Source of the DNA: Coptis chinensis
Lineage: Eukaryota; Streptophyta; Magnoliopsida; Ranunculales; Ranunculaceae
Direction of reading: 5' to 3'
Assembly: GCA_015680905.1 (NCBI GenBank)
Contig: CM027384.1
Coordinates: 64,735,001 to 64,799,000, forward strand
DNA: 64,000 nt
Both the position numbers and the translations under genes were made by a program. The notes beneath the pieces were generated by a model. It had not been told where the DNA came from. It searched no databases and worked only from the letters and a program-made list of their open reading frames with translations. How positions within the stretch are numbered: position 1 is the first letter of the stretch; every line of letters starts with the position of its first letter. This document shows positions 46,844 through 58,815 of the stretch, piece by piece.

Positions 46844-47230
46844 TTAACTCCGGTGACAACTTTCGGCCAAGATATCGGCGGGGTTGTCATGGGTGTCTAC
46901 TTTCTCAAGTGCTACATCACCATCCTCAACGACATCCCGTATAAAGTGATATCGGACATCAATATGCTTGGTCCGACCATGATGAACTTGGTTCTTCGCC
47001 AAATGAATAGCACTCTGACTATCACAATACACAGCAACACTGTTCTGCTCAATACCCAAATCATCTAGAAGACCTCGAAGCCATAGTGCCTCTTTTCATC
47101 TCCTCGCCATTTGCCATATACTCTGCCTCAAGGTAGTAGATAGAGCAAAATCTGTAGCTTGTAGCATAGACCTCCAACTAACCGGTGCACCATGCATCAT
47201 AAACACATAACCAATGAGTCGATCGTCATC
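46844..47230 (-). pseudogene. Element D RNase H
   Basis: The minus-strand frame contains VAVYCDSQSAIHLAKNQVHH and GRTKHIDVRYHFIRD, the conserved end of the Ty1/copia RNase H domain. KVDTHDNPADI closes the polyprotein. The first catalytic aspartate region upstream is in a shifted frame. Confidence 0.9.
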
Positions 47231-47233
47231 TAT

Positions 47234-48113
47234 CTAGATCACCCTCGCATAATCAGAATCCACAAACCCATTGACATAACAAGTGCCTCCACCATAAGCT
47301 AATCCCACATCCAAAGTACCCTTCAAGTACCTTAGTACCCATTTCATCGCCTCCCAATCTTTGCTTCCCGGATTTGCCATATACCTGCTCCAAACACTAA
47401 TCGCACGTGAAATGTCCGCGGCGCAGTGCACACCATAGCATACATCAAACTACCCACGGCACTTGCATAAGGAACATTAGCCATATGCTTTTGTTCCTCC
47501 AATCAACTAGGAGAGAACTTAGGTGAAAGCCTAAAATGCCCAACTAAAGGAGTAGAAACCGACTTTGCATTCTCCATACCAAATCGAGAAATTACTTTCT
47601 CGGATGTATTTCTTCGAGATACACCCTATCCGCCGCTTCTTCCTATCTCTCATCAATCTCCATGCCCAGTATCTTCTTGGCTCCACCTAAGTCTTTCATC
47701 TCAAACTCAGAGCTAAGTTGAGATTTCAACTTGTCTATCTCCACCATGCTTTTGGAAGCAATAAGCATGTCATCCACATAAAGCAGGAGATAGATGAAGT
47801 CATTACAACGAAGCCTTCTAAAGTAGACACAGCAGTCATACTTACTTCGGGTGTACTCATGTTGCATCATGAATGTGTCAAAGCGCTTGTACCATTGCCT
47901 GGGCGATTGCTTTAACCCGTACAGTGACCGATTCAATTTGCATACATAATCTTCTTTCTCAACAAACGACAAAACCGCTTCAGGTTGTCTCATATAGATC
48001 TCTTCTTCCAAGTCCCCATGCAAGAAAGCAGTTTTCACATCAAGTTGCTCTAACTCCCAATTGAAGTGAGCAACTAAACTTAATAACACACGAATGGACG
48101 TATGTTTGACCAC
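47234..48113 (-). pseudogene. Element D reverse transcriptase
   Basis: This polymerase would copy element RNA. The frame at 48,113-47,643 contains LDVKTAFLHGDLEEEIYM, VCKLNRSLYGLKQSPRQWYK and LLYVDDMLIAS with the catalytic Asp pair. KDLGGAKKILGMEI follows. The thumb and connection part resumes in another frame at 47,431-47,234 (WEAMKWVLRYLKGTLDVGL, GFVDSDYA). At least two frameshifts separate these pieces. The N-terminal fingers at 48,114-48,300 are degraded. Confidence 0.92.
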
Positions 48114-48396
48114 CGGGAAAATACCTCATTGTAGTCAACTCCTTCCTTCGTGAAAAACCTTTGCTACCACTCTTGCCTTGTACCCGATCTTGTCGGACTC
48201 GGGGAAGGACCTCTTTCTTTTCTCAACACCCATTTACTACCGATAGTCCTTTTGCCCTTTGGCAATAAAACTAGGTCCCATGTGTGATTTTTATCAAGAG
48301 ATTCCATCTCTGCTTGCATAGCTACCAACCAATCTCTGTAATGAGCATCTCTAACAGCTTCCTTGAAGCTATCGGCTCATCATCTTCGATATTCGG

Positions 48397-49285
48397 TCAT
48401 ATGCCACTAAATCCACGACCATAGTGTTTCACCGACTTCGTGCCCATACTTGTGCACTTCTTTAACTTGTCTCGTGGCCTAGGGTCACCCACTACAAGTT
48501 CGCGGATGCTCTTGCTCTTCTTCCTGTTGTTTTGTGTGGTTCCATGATTTGGTACCTCATCATGATCTAACCGGTCATCTGGCTGCATCGGACAACTCAA
48601 GCTCGGTAGCTTGAACTTCTATAGACTCGCCATTCTCCCGCTTGCTACTTCCGGCTTCTTGAAGATAACACCGAAGTCTCATCAAAAGTAACATCTCTGC
48701 TGACCAGGAACTTGTGGGCTTCTAGACACCACAATCTGTATCCCTTTACCCCATTTGCGAAGCCTAAGAATATGGCCTTCTTAGCTCTAGGATCTAGTTT
48801 GTTGTCCCTCACATGGTAGTAAGCTGTCGATCCAAACACTCGCAAGATACTATAATCAGCTGGGTTACCTGACCACACCTCATAAGGTGTCCTGCAATCT
48901 ATAGCTGGTACTGGTGACCTATTGTATAGGTAACACGCCATGGACACCGTGATCGCCCAATACTCTTTGCCTAGGGACGGCATTAGACAATAAACATCTT
49001 GCTCTTTCAAGCAAAGTTCTATTCATCCTCTCTGCCATTCCATTCTGCTGTGGCGTGCCCCGATCGATTAATGCGGCAATTCCACACAGCACCTGGTAAC
49101 TCTTGGAAAGGTCCATAGGTATACTCAATTACCATTGTCGGACCGTAATGTCTTTACCTTCCTGCGTGCGATTCTCAACCCTTGCCTTCCACTTCTTAAA
49201 TGTCTCAAACACTTCATCTTTCGATTTCATCATATACACCTACACATAGCGAGTATGATCATCAATGAATGAGACATAATAGCGG
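48397..49285 (-). pseudogene. Element D integrase, broken
   Basis: Minus-strand frames encode the end of the integrase core (GTPQQNGMAERMNRTLLERA with the catalytic Glu, about 49,080-49,020). The downstream block follows (YLYNRSPVPAIDCRTPYEVW, VFGSTAYYHVRDNKLDPRAKK, FLGFANGVKGYRLW), with low-complexity linker to 48,397. The two first catalytic aspartates would lie in 49,140-49,285, where the frame is lost. Copia integrase joins element DNA to the chromosome. Confidence 0.87.
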
Positions 49286-50781
49286 TTACCTCCCTTGGAA
49301 GCCACCACGAGGGTCCCCAAACATCCGTATGCACATAATCAAGGATGCCCTGTTGTCGGTGTGCTTGCTTGACTTGAACTTGACTCTGCAACTTGCTTCC
49401 CATAGACCTTGATGCTCACGAACCCCATACTTGGCTTCTTCAAGTTCTTCAAGAACCCTCGCTTGCACAACTTCGGACAAACCCTTTTCACTCATATGCC
49501 CTAAACGCATATGCCACATCTTAGTGCACTCAGAATCATTACTACATGCACCCACTGCTACATCGCCTATCACCGTACTACCAATCAGAGTATACAAGGT
49601 TCCATATTTTTGACCCTTCATAACAATTAAAGAGCCATTAACAATATTTAGGACTCCACCTTCGCCCACAAACTTGTGGCCTTTGGAATCCAAGGTACCA
49701 AGAGAAATAAGACTTTTCTTTAGCTCAGGAACATGTCTCACATCGGTTAGAGTCCTCACTACACCATCATACATCTTGACCCGTATAGTTCCAATTCCTA
49801 CCGTCTTACAAGCAACGTCATTACCCATTAAAACAGAACCACCATCAATGCTCTCATAAGAAGTAAACCACTTTCTATTCGGGCACATATGATAGGAACA
49901 TCCGGAATCAAGAATCCACCTCTCGGTCATATAGTCTTGTGTGGACACACAAAGACTGAACTCATCCTCTTCAGAGCCTGAAGCATAATTTGCCTCAAAT
50001 TTTGCCTTACCTTTCTTCTGACCATCTCTCTTGTTCTCTTTCTTCGGGTGGGGACAATTACTTGCGTAATGTCCTTTTTCATTGCAATTGTAGCACTGTA
50101 CATGTTTTAAAGGCTTCTTTGACTTGGACCTAGAATTATCATTACTTGAATAATTCTGTTCAGACGAATTTCCTCTTGCCACTAGCCCCTGACTTGCATC
50201 AATGCTATTCTCTACACGTGTCTTCTTCATTAACTCATAAGAAAGAAGAGCACTCTGAACTTCGTCAAGATCGACGACTTCTCTGTTCATGAATGTAGTC
50301 ATTAGATGCTCATAGCTTTCTGGCAAGGAGAATATTAAACATGCCGCTTGATCCTCATCATCCATCTTCATACCAACATTCAAATAATCCGCTAGACGTC
50401 GACGGAACTCACTCACGTGCTCTTGCATCGTTGAACCATCGACCATCATGTACCGATAAAGACGCTTCTTAAGGTACATCTTGTTCGTCATGCTCTTGGT
50501 CATATACATAGACTCTAGTTTGAGCCAAATACCGCAGCGTGGTATTTTCTCCCATCACACTATACATGACCTCATTAGCAAGACATAACCGGATTGATGA
50601 ACAAGCCCAAGATCGAACTCTTCCCAATCATCATTACTCATACTTTCGCCGCCTTAGATTTAATCCCCTTCAAAGCCTTGTGCAAACCTTGTTGGATGAG
50701 GATGTCCTTTACTTGGACTTGCCAAATCCCAAAGTTATTCTTCCCATTAAACTTCTCTACTTCAAACCTTGCGTTTGACAT
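49286..50781 (-). pseudogene. Element D gag and protease, start of integrase
   Basis: Gag begins at an ATG at 50,781 (MSNARFEVEKFNGKNNFGIW) but shifts frame within 50 codons. The main frame 50,509-49,286 encodes the rest: a gag helical core ([33 protein letters not shown]), the CCHC zinc knuckle [14 protein letters not shown], the aspartic protease ([30 protein letters not shown]) and the pre-integrase motif [13 protein letters not shown]. All key residues of the protease and knuckle are present. The carboxy end drifts out of frame into integrase. Confidence 0.92.
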
Positions 50782-50908
50782 CTTGGGAGCCATCTTTCAA
50801 GTTACACACAATAACCCAAAAAAAACAGTTTCACCTCGGAATTTAATCGAACACCTTGTCTACACAAATTTCGAGTACTAAACTCAAAATCCTAGGTCGT
50901 ATACCTAC

Positions 50909-50920
50909 GCTCTGATACCA
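50909..50920 (-). other. Primer-binding site of element D (initiator tRNA-Met)
   Basis: On the minus strand it reads TGGTATCAGAGC, the usual plant copia primer site complementary to the 3' end of initiator tRNA-Met. It lies two bases from the 5' LTR. Confidence 0.95.
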
Positions 50921-50922
50921 AT

Positions 50923-51508
50923 TGTTGTGAATAATTAACTGCGGAAACAAACGTTACCCATTGACCAAACGGATCAATCCTACACAAAGATTGATCTTTC
51001 TCAATAGACAAGACTTCAACACCCTCCAAGCAATATCCCAACACTTCTCAATATCAAATAACAAGCATATGAAATAAAACAATCAATGTAAAAAGAACAA
51101 ACCACAAGACGAGATATATCGTGGTTCGGCAATTTGCCTACTTCCACAATCGCGAAGTTCCAAGCTTTACTAGATGTCCGAGTAACCGATTACAAGTCTC
51201 TCTCAATTCACTCACAAAGAATGAACACTCAACTCACAAAGAATTGTTCTCTTGTAATCACTCTCTTTCTTGGTTTTGGAAAAGTTAGATTTTCCAAAAA
51301 AAATGATTTTGTTTTTATACCAAAAAACCAAAAATCGCGGTTACTGTAGCGAGGCCCGCAAAAAGACTGGCTGGCGGGCGCTATGTTAAAGCCATGAGCT
51401 GGCGCTTCTTTTTGGCGAGCGCTGGCTAAATCACTGGAGTAGTGGCTGAAGTCGCTTTTCACTCTGGCCTTGGCGGCCTCGACCGCGGAGAAAACGAAAT
51501 TTTCTACA
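50923..51508 (-). repeat. 5' LTR of element D
   Basis: About 586 bases, a direct repeat of 46,054-46,659, followed by AGACC as the right target duplication. Confidence 0.93.
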
Positions 51509-51513
51509 AGACC

Positions 51514-54500
51514 TGAAAAGAAGAAGATAACACCGGAAAGCTTAATATAAATAAATAAAAAGAAAAAAAGTCAAGAAACCCTATCCAGTCCCTAACTTCA
51601 GTTTGCATAACAAAATGTACACTTCATGATTTGCATAATACTGTTTACCATTAGGGCGTGAGATTTATAAACGTGGCCCCCATGTGGCACAATTGCAACA
51701 AATCTGTGTTTTTTTTTTCAAATGAACTAATTTTGAGTACTTTTCATAGGTTATATAACTCGGTTGTTAAACTAAAACTTAGAACCAAATAACCAAATGA
51801 CTGGGATTCATATGTTGCAGAAGAATCTTTAAAAAATGAATGTAAACTGATACAAATAATAAGAGAAACATTTCATCGAATAAGTGCAAGGACAATCAAA
51901 TTTTAAATACAACGCCATCGTGAAAACCAACTCAAAATGAAAAAAACTATGAATTTATTACTTGAAAGGCTAAAATAGGGGATATGATATTGGTTCACCA
52001 TGATAAATCATTTCAATGCATGATCAGGGAAATACAAAGTTTTGTTCTTACCATATTAAACGTTTGTTAGAAGACATTCCATTAGAGATAACCTGTTATG
52101 ATTACAACTCCTCCTCATCGAGCTTCGTATTGTGACTCTATGCTTTCTATAAAATGTGAGTAGACACTGAAACATGATAAAGTCAAGTAATGCTGAGATA
52201 TATAGAAAGAGGGAAATTCCTTTTTGCCTTTACAAATTTCTAATTTTCATGAATAAAGTTTGTATATGTCAAAACCCTGCATTTCTAGACATTACATCCA
52301 CCCTCTGAAAGAAATTTTTCCTTTGTAGATCACTTAGGTATTCAATAATCACAGAGTCATCCCTGATGCTTAAGTCCATTAATGAATCCTAAAAACCCGA
52401 CAAAGTTCAAAGATGTGTGAAGTAATACCTTGCATAAATATTTACTGGATACCAATAATATAAAGATATCTCCAATTATAACCAAATTATTTGCTTAAAA
52501 CATGAATATCTTTCCAAACTAAACCCAACATATATAGCATATTGTCTCCCCAAAAGCTTAATTATTAACTAACACCTTAGGGGACTGAATACTGAGATTT
52601 CAAATAACACCTAACTGTAAATCCTCAACACGAACTCCATGGTAGTTATCTAAATCCAACTATTTCCAATAGCAACACATTTATTCTAGCGCGCATAACT
52701 AAGTTATTTGTCTTATATCCAATTTGGAATGAAACAAATGTATTATCAAAGAAATGCACTTTGCCTAAAGACGCTTCACAGAACTGCATTGTTGTTCATA
52801 CCTTTTTAAATTATATGCATTGCAGGTACATTTCAACAGGTCAGCCCTATTAGAAGTAAAACCATTTTTTTGCATATATGTATATATACTAAAGCAATCG
52901 ACATAAATTCAAAGAGAAAAAGCATTGTACTCCCCATCTTGCTTGAATTCAGTAAATTTTATTAAGAATGCAAATTCATTCCAAACTTTAGTGCTAAATT
53001 AAGAAAAGAACCTGATATAAAATATTATTCTGGAAAGGATCAAAAGACAATTTAGGCATACATATTATCTATAAAATCAAAAAGAAAAACCAAAGAACAT
53101 ATAAGCAAATTCAATCATTTTTCTTTCTTTCTTTCTTTATGATGTACAACACAACCGTGTGTAGCAAAACGAACACTGCTCATATCATTTAAAGCAAGTT
53201 AGATTATACACTTATCAACTAAACAAATGAAATAAAAATGAGATGTGCCTCCAGCTAATTCAAATTAGAGAACAATTCCAACCAACTACACCATGGTGTA
53301 GCGCCAACAACTTTAATAGTAACAGAAAATATTTTCTGAGTTGGGAAGGAATGCCAGGAACCATGATTAAGGACTTGAAGTCATGGTCGTCAAGTGCCAT
53401 TACTTTCTCTGCAGCAAGAACAGTTTCGGTTAAAAGAAAATTGAGTAGGAGCAATTTCTAAATTGTGCACTAAGCTATCATTATACCTTGCTCAGATCCA
53501 AAGGGACAAACTCTAAACACAATTAGAATTACAAAATCAAGCCGCCACCAATGTAAAACTACCACCAACCCATTGTGTAAGTCTGAAACAGGGTCCTGTA
53601 GGCCCAAAAATACTTGTATAGCCTAGGATGTATTTTGTTCAGTCCCCCATAGAATTTAGAGTGGAAGATATACTATGTTTTGACACTCAAACAGATTTTG
53701 CAACCTAAGCTGTGCTTTTGTTTATGATAACGGTAGTAAAAGTTTTTTTTGTGTAATCATCTTCAGATGGATCCCTCTATGTAAGCTGATTATTAACACT
53801 CCATATGTCCATTCCTCTTGCACCATGGGCAATACCCAGTTAACCTAAGGAAGCTCATTAGGTGGCATTGCCACATCAGCATCATAAACGAATTGGAGGA
53901 CAGGGCCAGAAGTAATACATAGAAAATATATTAATTGTTTAAAAAATCTACTACAGACGATTGGCTCGATTCCCCATAAAAGGGGAGTGAAGGACGTATG
54001 ATAGCAGTAATAAATAAATAAAAAATTGTGCAAGCATCTTCAGATGAATCCCTTTGTGTAAGCTGATTATTAACACTCGATGTCCATTCCTCTCGCACCA
54101 TGAGCAAAACCACCTAAGTAAGCTCATTAGGTGGCATTCCCATATTAGCACCATAAACGAATTGGAGGACAGGGTCAGAAGTAATACGTATCAAATATAT
54201 TAATTGTTTAAAACCGAAATCTACTACAGAGCATTAGCTCGAATCCCAATCAAATGGGAGCCAAGGACTTACATGCGAATCACCATTGTTGCAAATACTT
54301 GGGCAATCATATCAAAGACAACTACCAATCAAAATACTATACACACAACATATATAACATGCACATAAATCTAACAGGAATAATATAAAACATGCTGAGT
54401 AGCAGAAACCGCAATAAAACTCGACCTTTCTCTGAAAATATGAGTGAGAATATATTAATGACCTGGCTCACTATACCAGTCCTTTTAGAGCACGGTCAGA

Positions 54501-56271
54501 GTGCTCTAACCAAAGTTAATGCTTCCATGCTCCATAGACACAGTTGCTTTGTGGGGAAAAATGATAGAAAATAAAACAATCATAGCCTGAAATCAAAATC
54601 AGCAAGACAAACCAATAAATAAAGTCAAGGAAAAAAAACATAACGTAATGACAAACACGAAAGTGGATAGATACGATATCGCTGTACTGGACGCAATAAA
54701 AAAGGACGCTAGGAAATTCAACATGCAACACATTAGTGCTTCAAGTTTTGATGAATTTGAATTAGTGGTTAGTATTCGTATTTATTTTTCTTTGGATGCC
54801 AAGAGTAATAGTTATTACTTTAGGTACTTGCTGGTTTCGTCATTGTAGTAGTGTAACTGTGTAAGCATTTACTTTCATAAGGTGTATGTCAAAGGGAAAT
54901 TTTTTAAATAGCACTTGCAACTAAAAATATAAGGGTTGTTGTTAGCGAGTACACATATTTTTTGGATTATTTGAATGCTTAAATCTAAAGTAATTAGAAA
55001 TTTCATACACAAAACTTGTATAACTATTTACTCACACTGATTATGCTACTAACATTTAATACCACTGAAGACAATCATAGATGCCCAACTCGTTGAGAAC
55101 ATGATAAAGTTAAGAAGAAAAGGATATAAAAGTTCAATGCCAGATAAATTAACACAATCTCCGAGTAAGCCTAATGATATAAAATAGTATCGACATCAAC
55201 ATGCATACCTTACATAGATTGGATGCACTTATTCGCAAGACATTTTTAAAAAAAGAGAATAGAGTAACGAAGAAAAGGCCTATTAGGAGACTAGGTGGAG
55301 AGATGGCTTGGAACAACAGCCTTAACCGATTAAAAATTGAAGTGTCAAAGCTTAGGGATTAAGGGAAGCAAGCACTGAAGTGGAAAGGCAAACTTTGTTA
55401 ATTTGATATATTGATATCAATATAATAATATTGTAGAGACACCATGTTAGACACCAAGCAGTTCCAAAGTTAATGACATTACATAGTTCACAAATAACAA
55501 TGACATATACTAAATGAAAACAGATCAAGACACTATGTAACGGATGCGCCCTCTTAAGGTTAATATAGTGAATACATAATCGGGTGAAAAACAATATAAG
55601 ACAAAAAACTGAGCTAAGAATATACCCTTCTATTAGTTTCTTTGGCAAACCTAGCAGTCTCATTAGGCACAATCAAGTAACATTGTGCGAGGGTGAACGA
55701 TGGAAGTCCCTCACTTTACACAGAGTTGTGAATTTTTTTAATTTGGTGTTTTGTTAATGAAATATTCACAAAACTTTTTTTTTAATACACGCATATCAAA
55801 AACAAACCCTTAGCATCGCCAATAAAAATCATACGAAAAATGCATCAACCAATATGCTAATTAAATGAAAGAAGCATCTTTTTTTTACGGAAGATACAAA
55901 CCTGTGAAATTGAAGCTTGTTACAGCCAATAACAACCTCTAGCTACTGAAGAAAACTAAAGCATGAAATTGAAGATTGTTTCGGTCATTGACAATATTAG
56001 AGAGAGAAAGAGAGATGATTAAAAATTTGAACACCTAAAACTGCTAACAGAGAATTTGAGGGAGATAATTTGATTTGAAGAGAGAGAGTACCTGATTTAA
56101 AAACAGACAACAACATTCGCTTTATATAATTTCTTCAAAGTTCGTTCTTTTTCTCTAGATCTTCAGAGTTCGTCTTCTGATTTGACTAGAGGGGTTAGTG
56201 GGAGCGAGAGAGAGATACTTGGAAGGAATGAATCGCCTGTTGGGTTTACTGACTCATCTTTATCAAGTTAG
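51514..56271. other. Long non-coding region
   Basis: No gene could be supported. A diverged tandem duplication is at 53,758-54,268. Frames at 53,260-53,454 (minus; FKSLIMVPGIPSQLRKYF) and 54,648-54,848 (plus; DRYDIAVLDAIKKDARKFN) look protein-like but match no family I know. The right part (56,100-56,230) has promoter-like TTTATATAA and GAGA runs. Confidence 0.5.
53758..54268. repeat. Diverged tandem duplication of about 235 bp
   Basis: Copies at 53,758-53,995 and 54,035-54,268, both running from CATCTTCAGATG through GTAAGCTGATTATTAACACT and AAACGAATTGGAGGACAGGG to AAGGAC. The offset is about 277 bases. Confidence 0.85.
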
Positions 56272-56492
56272 TTTTTTTTTTTTGGTAAAGGTTGGGGGTG
56301 GGTTTTGAGTTTTAACGAAAGGTTTTTTTTCTCTTTTTCTTTTACTTCGGATTGTTATGCGAACGGTTACCAAAACTGGGCTTGAGTTTGTTTGTTTTTT
56401 CTGCCGAAGCTGAGGTGTCCACCTCAGAGAAAAAAAGGGGGCTGAGGTGGCTTCCTGGGAGCATTCTCAATTACTCAGTATTAATGGTCTTT
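56272..56492 (+). repeat. Direct repeat R1 flanking gene-fragment cassette
   Basis: About 220 bases repeated at 58,106-58,330 in the same orientation. It contains the perfect hairpin CTGAGGTGTCCACCTCAG (56,410-56,427) and ends CTCAGTATTAATGGTCTTT. The element class is not established. Confidence 0.85.
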
Positions 56493-56738
56493 GATGGTCT
56501 TTGATAGAAAGAAAGAGGACATGGAGTGTATTGGACTTGGGCAAATGAGGCCCCAAGAAAGAGAACATATGAAATTGTTTGCATGCTGTTTGTAATCATG
56601 AGGAGACTGCACCTTTCGAACCAAAAATACCTGAAAAGTGCAATGCTTTCGTAAGTTAGTAACAAATAATTCAAAGTTAAAAATAAATTATTGAATGAAA
56701 TATTTAATTAATACATAAAAAAAAATTGGCATTTGGAC

Positions 56739-56900
56739 CTTAGAGAGGAGAATTCTTGCTCCAACATGTTTGTTATCGAAGCCAAATGTATTATCAGACT
56801 CATCAGCACCAAGTGTTTGTCCATTAACTTGAATATAATTCAAATAAGTTGAATTTTTAGTTGCTTTGTGCAACCATGCAGCACCCCATAACAACTCATC
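56739..56900 (-). pseudogene. Glycoside hydrolase family 9 (endo-1,4-beta-glucanase) exon fragment
   Basis: A single 162-base minus-strand exon with an AG acceptor before it and a GT donor (GTCCAA) after it. It encodes DELLWGAAWLHKATKNSTYL and then GQTLGADESDN, FGFDNKHVGARILLSK. These match the conserved internal exon of plant cell-wall endoglucanases (normally FGWDNKHVGAR; Trp is Phe here). No neighbouring GH9 exons are visible, so it is an isolated piece and not a gene. Confidence 0.88.
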
Positions 56901-57462
56901 CTTCAATAAATTGAAAAACTAATCAGAACAAAACCCTTCAGAAACTACATTCAATAAACTATGGATGGATAGCTGTTTACTTGGTAACCAGAATAAGAGC
57001 AGTAAAATGGTGCTTTCAGCGAAATGTATGCATGTGTGAGAAAAAAATATGGTGCACGGAATACATAATTGGTCTTCAATCGTCACAATCAAACGTGAAA
57101 GGATTGAACATCACTCACCCCATTCTTGGCTGCCTTTGCTTTTTGTAGGTTATTTCACTGCTCTTCATAGCTAATTCTGTTGGATTTGCTATCAAGAACC
57201 GTTAATGTCCAAAATCAAGGACCGAACCAATAACAAACAAAATAAGACTTCCAATAAATTTGCATTTCCTAAGAAAAGTACGTCAAACGCAAAAATAAGC
57301 TCCCAATTGAAAGAACATCAAATAGTTTAATCCAAATAATGATGAAATAAGGCAGGAGCAACTGACCATGTCAATACCGCCATCTATTGCAGCTAGAACA
57401 TAGTCCAAATAATCCTATCTACACCCTGCCATTCCGAGATAACAAAACCCTGCAAAAAGCAC

Positions 57463-57809
57463 ACAACGTCGAGGCTGAAGTTTGGGTATTGAAATAAAAG
57501 CCATAAGAACAAACGACAAAAGAGAAATAATACCCAAAGAAACAACACCATAACCAACAACGGTTAAGCCCATATAATTAAAAAAAAAGATAAGTGTTCA
57601 AGGCATACCACTTTTGAGAATTGGGAAAAAACACTTCATATAATCATCATAGAGAACAAGATAAGCAGCTTTGTTAATAACACCAATAAGGAATTTTAAA
57701 GAACCCATCTGAAAACCCCAAAAGGGACCGAAAGCTTCATCAACCCAAACAACATAACCACCATTATCAGGAAAAGAACTAGCAAGTTCAGCAATTATTA
57801 AATTTCATA
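57463..57809 (-). pseudogene. Polyamine transporter (LAT/PUT family) gene fragments
   Basis: Minus-strand 57,809-57,598 encodes IIAELASSFPDNGGYVVWV, EAFGPFWGFQMGSLKFLIGV and YLVLYDDYMK. 57,579-57,463 encodes NYMGLTVVGYGVVSLGIISL and then LMAFISIPKLQP. Both are consecutive membrane segments of plant L-type amino-acid/polyamine uptake transporters (usually GGYVVWVxxALGPFWGFQ and NYRGLTIVG). A stop and a deletion separate the parts. The rest of the roughly 480-residue transporter is absent, so this is a captured or truncated copy. Confidence 0.85.
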
Positions 57810-57836
57810 CCGGAAATGCTCATTTTATATTTAGAA

Positions 57837-58035
57837 TTAGCATGCTGTCGGTAAGAGGTTGTACCCTAAAGCGAAGTCTGTCCCTGAGGAAGTCGGTAAT
57901 CTTTTACCTTTTTTAAGTATTGCAACTTCTGTATCATTAGAAAACAAATCGACTTTTCTTAGTTTCACTTCACCATCTCCTTTTGAGTTGTGCTCTCTTT
58001 CTTCTTTCAATCTCTTCACTTTCAATTGCAAAGAC
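57837..58035 (-). pseudogene. Unidentified exon fragment in the cassette
   Basis: After an acceptor TTTTTACAG, the minus strand encodes SLQLKVKRLKEEREHNSKGD and VKLRKVDLFSNDTEVAILKK, a charged, possibly coiled-coil stretch. The family is not recognised. It shares strand with the GH9 and transporter pieces. Confidence 0.45.
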
Positions 58036-58105
58036 CTGTAAAAATAAACATAATAAAAATTCAAAATCTAGAGATCTGGATTGAATATTGTGCTAGGTTT
58101 TTCTT

Positions 58106-58330
58106 CTTTTTTTTCCGGTAAAAGTCGAGGTGGGGTTTTGAGTTTTGACGAAGGTTTTTTTATTTTTTCTTTTCTATTAAGATTGTTGCGCGAACAGTTT
58201 CCAATTGGGCGTGAGTCTGTTTTTTTTTCTGCCGAACTTTTATAAAAGTTGAGGTGTCCACCTCAGAGAAAAAAGGGGGTTGAGGTGGCTTCCTGAGAGC
58301 ATTCTCAACTACTCAGTATTCATGGTCTTT
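58106..58330 (+). repeat. Direct repeat R2 flanking gene-fragment cassette
   Basis: The second copy of R1, diverged by scattered substitutions and an insertion before the hairpin. It includes GAGGTGTCCACCTCAGAG and ends CTCAGTATTCATGGTCTTT. Confidence 0.85.
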
Positions 58331-58344
58331 CATTTGTTTCTAGG

Positions 58345-58684
58345 GACCAAGATGCCTTGCAAGAACATTGGGAGATATCATTAATGCTTATGAAAAACGT
58401 AAGCAAAAAAATGCTCATTAGTGTGGGACAAAACTTGATTATGGAAATTGCTCAAACCGAGTTATAGATTCATAATTAGCAACCACAAAGAACTTGTTTT
58501 TTTGTTATTTTTGAGACCAAGATGCCTTGCAAGAACATTGGGAGATATCATTAATGCTTATGAAAAACGTAAGCAAAAAAATGCTCATTAGTGTGGGACA
58601 AAACTTGATTATGGAAATTGCTCAAACCGAGTTATAGATTCATAATTAGCAACCACAAAGAACTTTTTTTTTTGTTATTTTTGA
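58345..58684. repeat. Near-identical 170-bp tandem duplication
   Basis: Two units, 58,345-58,514 and 58,515-58,684, each starting GACCAAGATGCC. I see one difference (G to T before the T run). It is a recent duplication or a possible assembly duplication. Confidence 0.93.
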
Positions 58685-58815
58685 AGTTTTCAACTTGTAA
58701 TGTGGATTTGTGGAGTACCTTTTCTAAGATTTAGATCTGTTTAAGGTGTACTAAAGTTCCAAATCAAACTCTATTTTCGATTCCTTTTGACCCGGAAAAG
58801 GTGATACTTGAAAGG

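Larger units (their letters stand above)
46054..51508 (-). mobile_element. Ty1/copia retrotransposon D, full length but inactivated
   Basis: A 5.45-kb element with LTRs at 46,054-46,659 and 50,923-51,508, a methionine-initiator-tRNA primer site at 50,909-50,920, and gag-protease-integrase-RT-RNase H order on the minus strand (integrase before RT, which defines Ty1/copia). Flanks AGACT and AGACC agree at four of five positions as the target duplication. The polyprotein is broken by many shifts. Confidence 0.95.

Noticed and set aside
53260-53454. Minus-strand frame with FKSLIMVPGIPSQLRKYF as an exon
   Set aside because: Protein-like, but no family recognised and no consistent neighbouring exons.
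56410-56427. Hairpin as a Helitron 3' terminus
   Set aside because: The hairpin fits, but no CTRR followed by T lies at the right distance and no TC 5' end is seen. The same hairpin occurs in both direct repeats.
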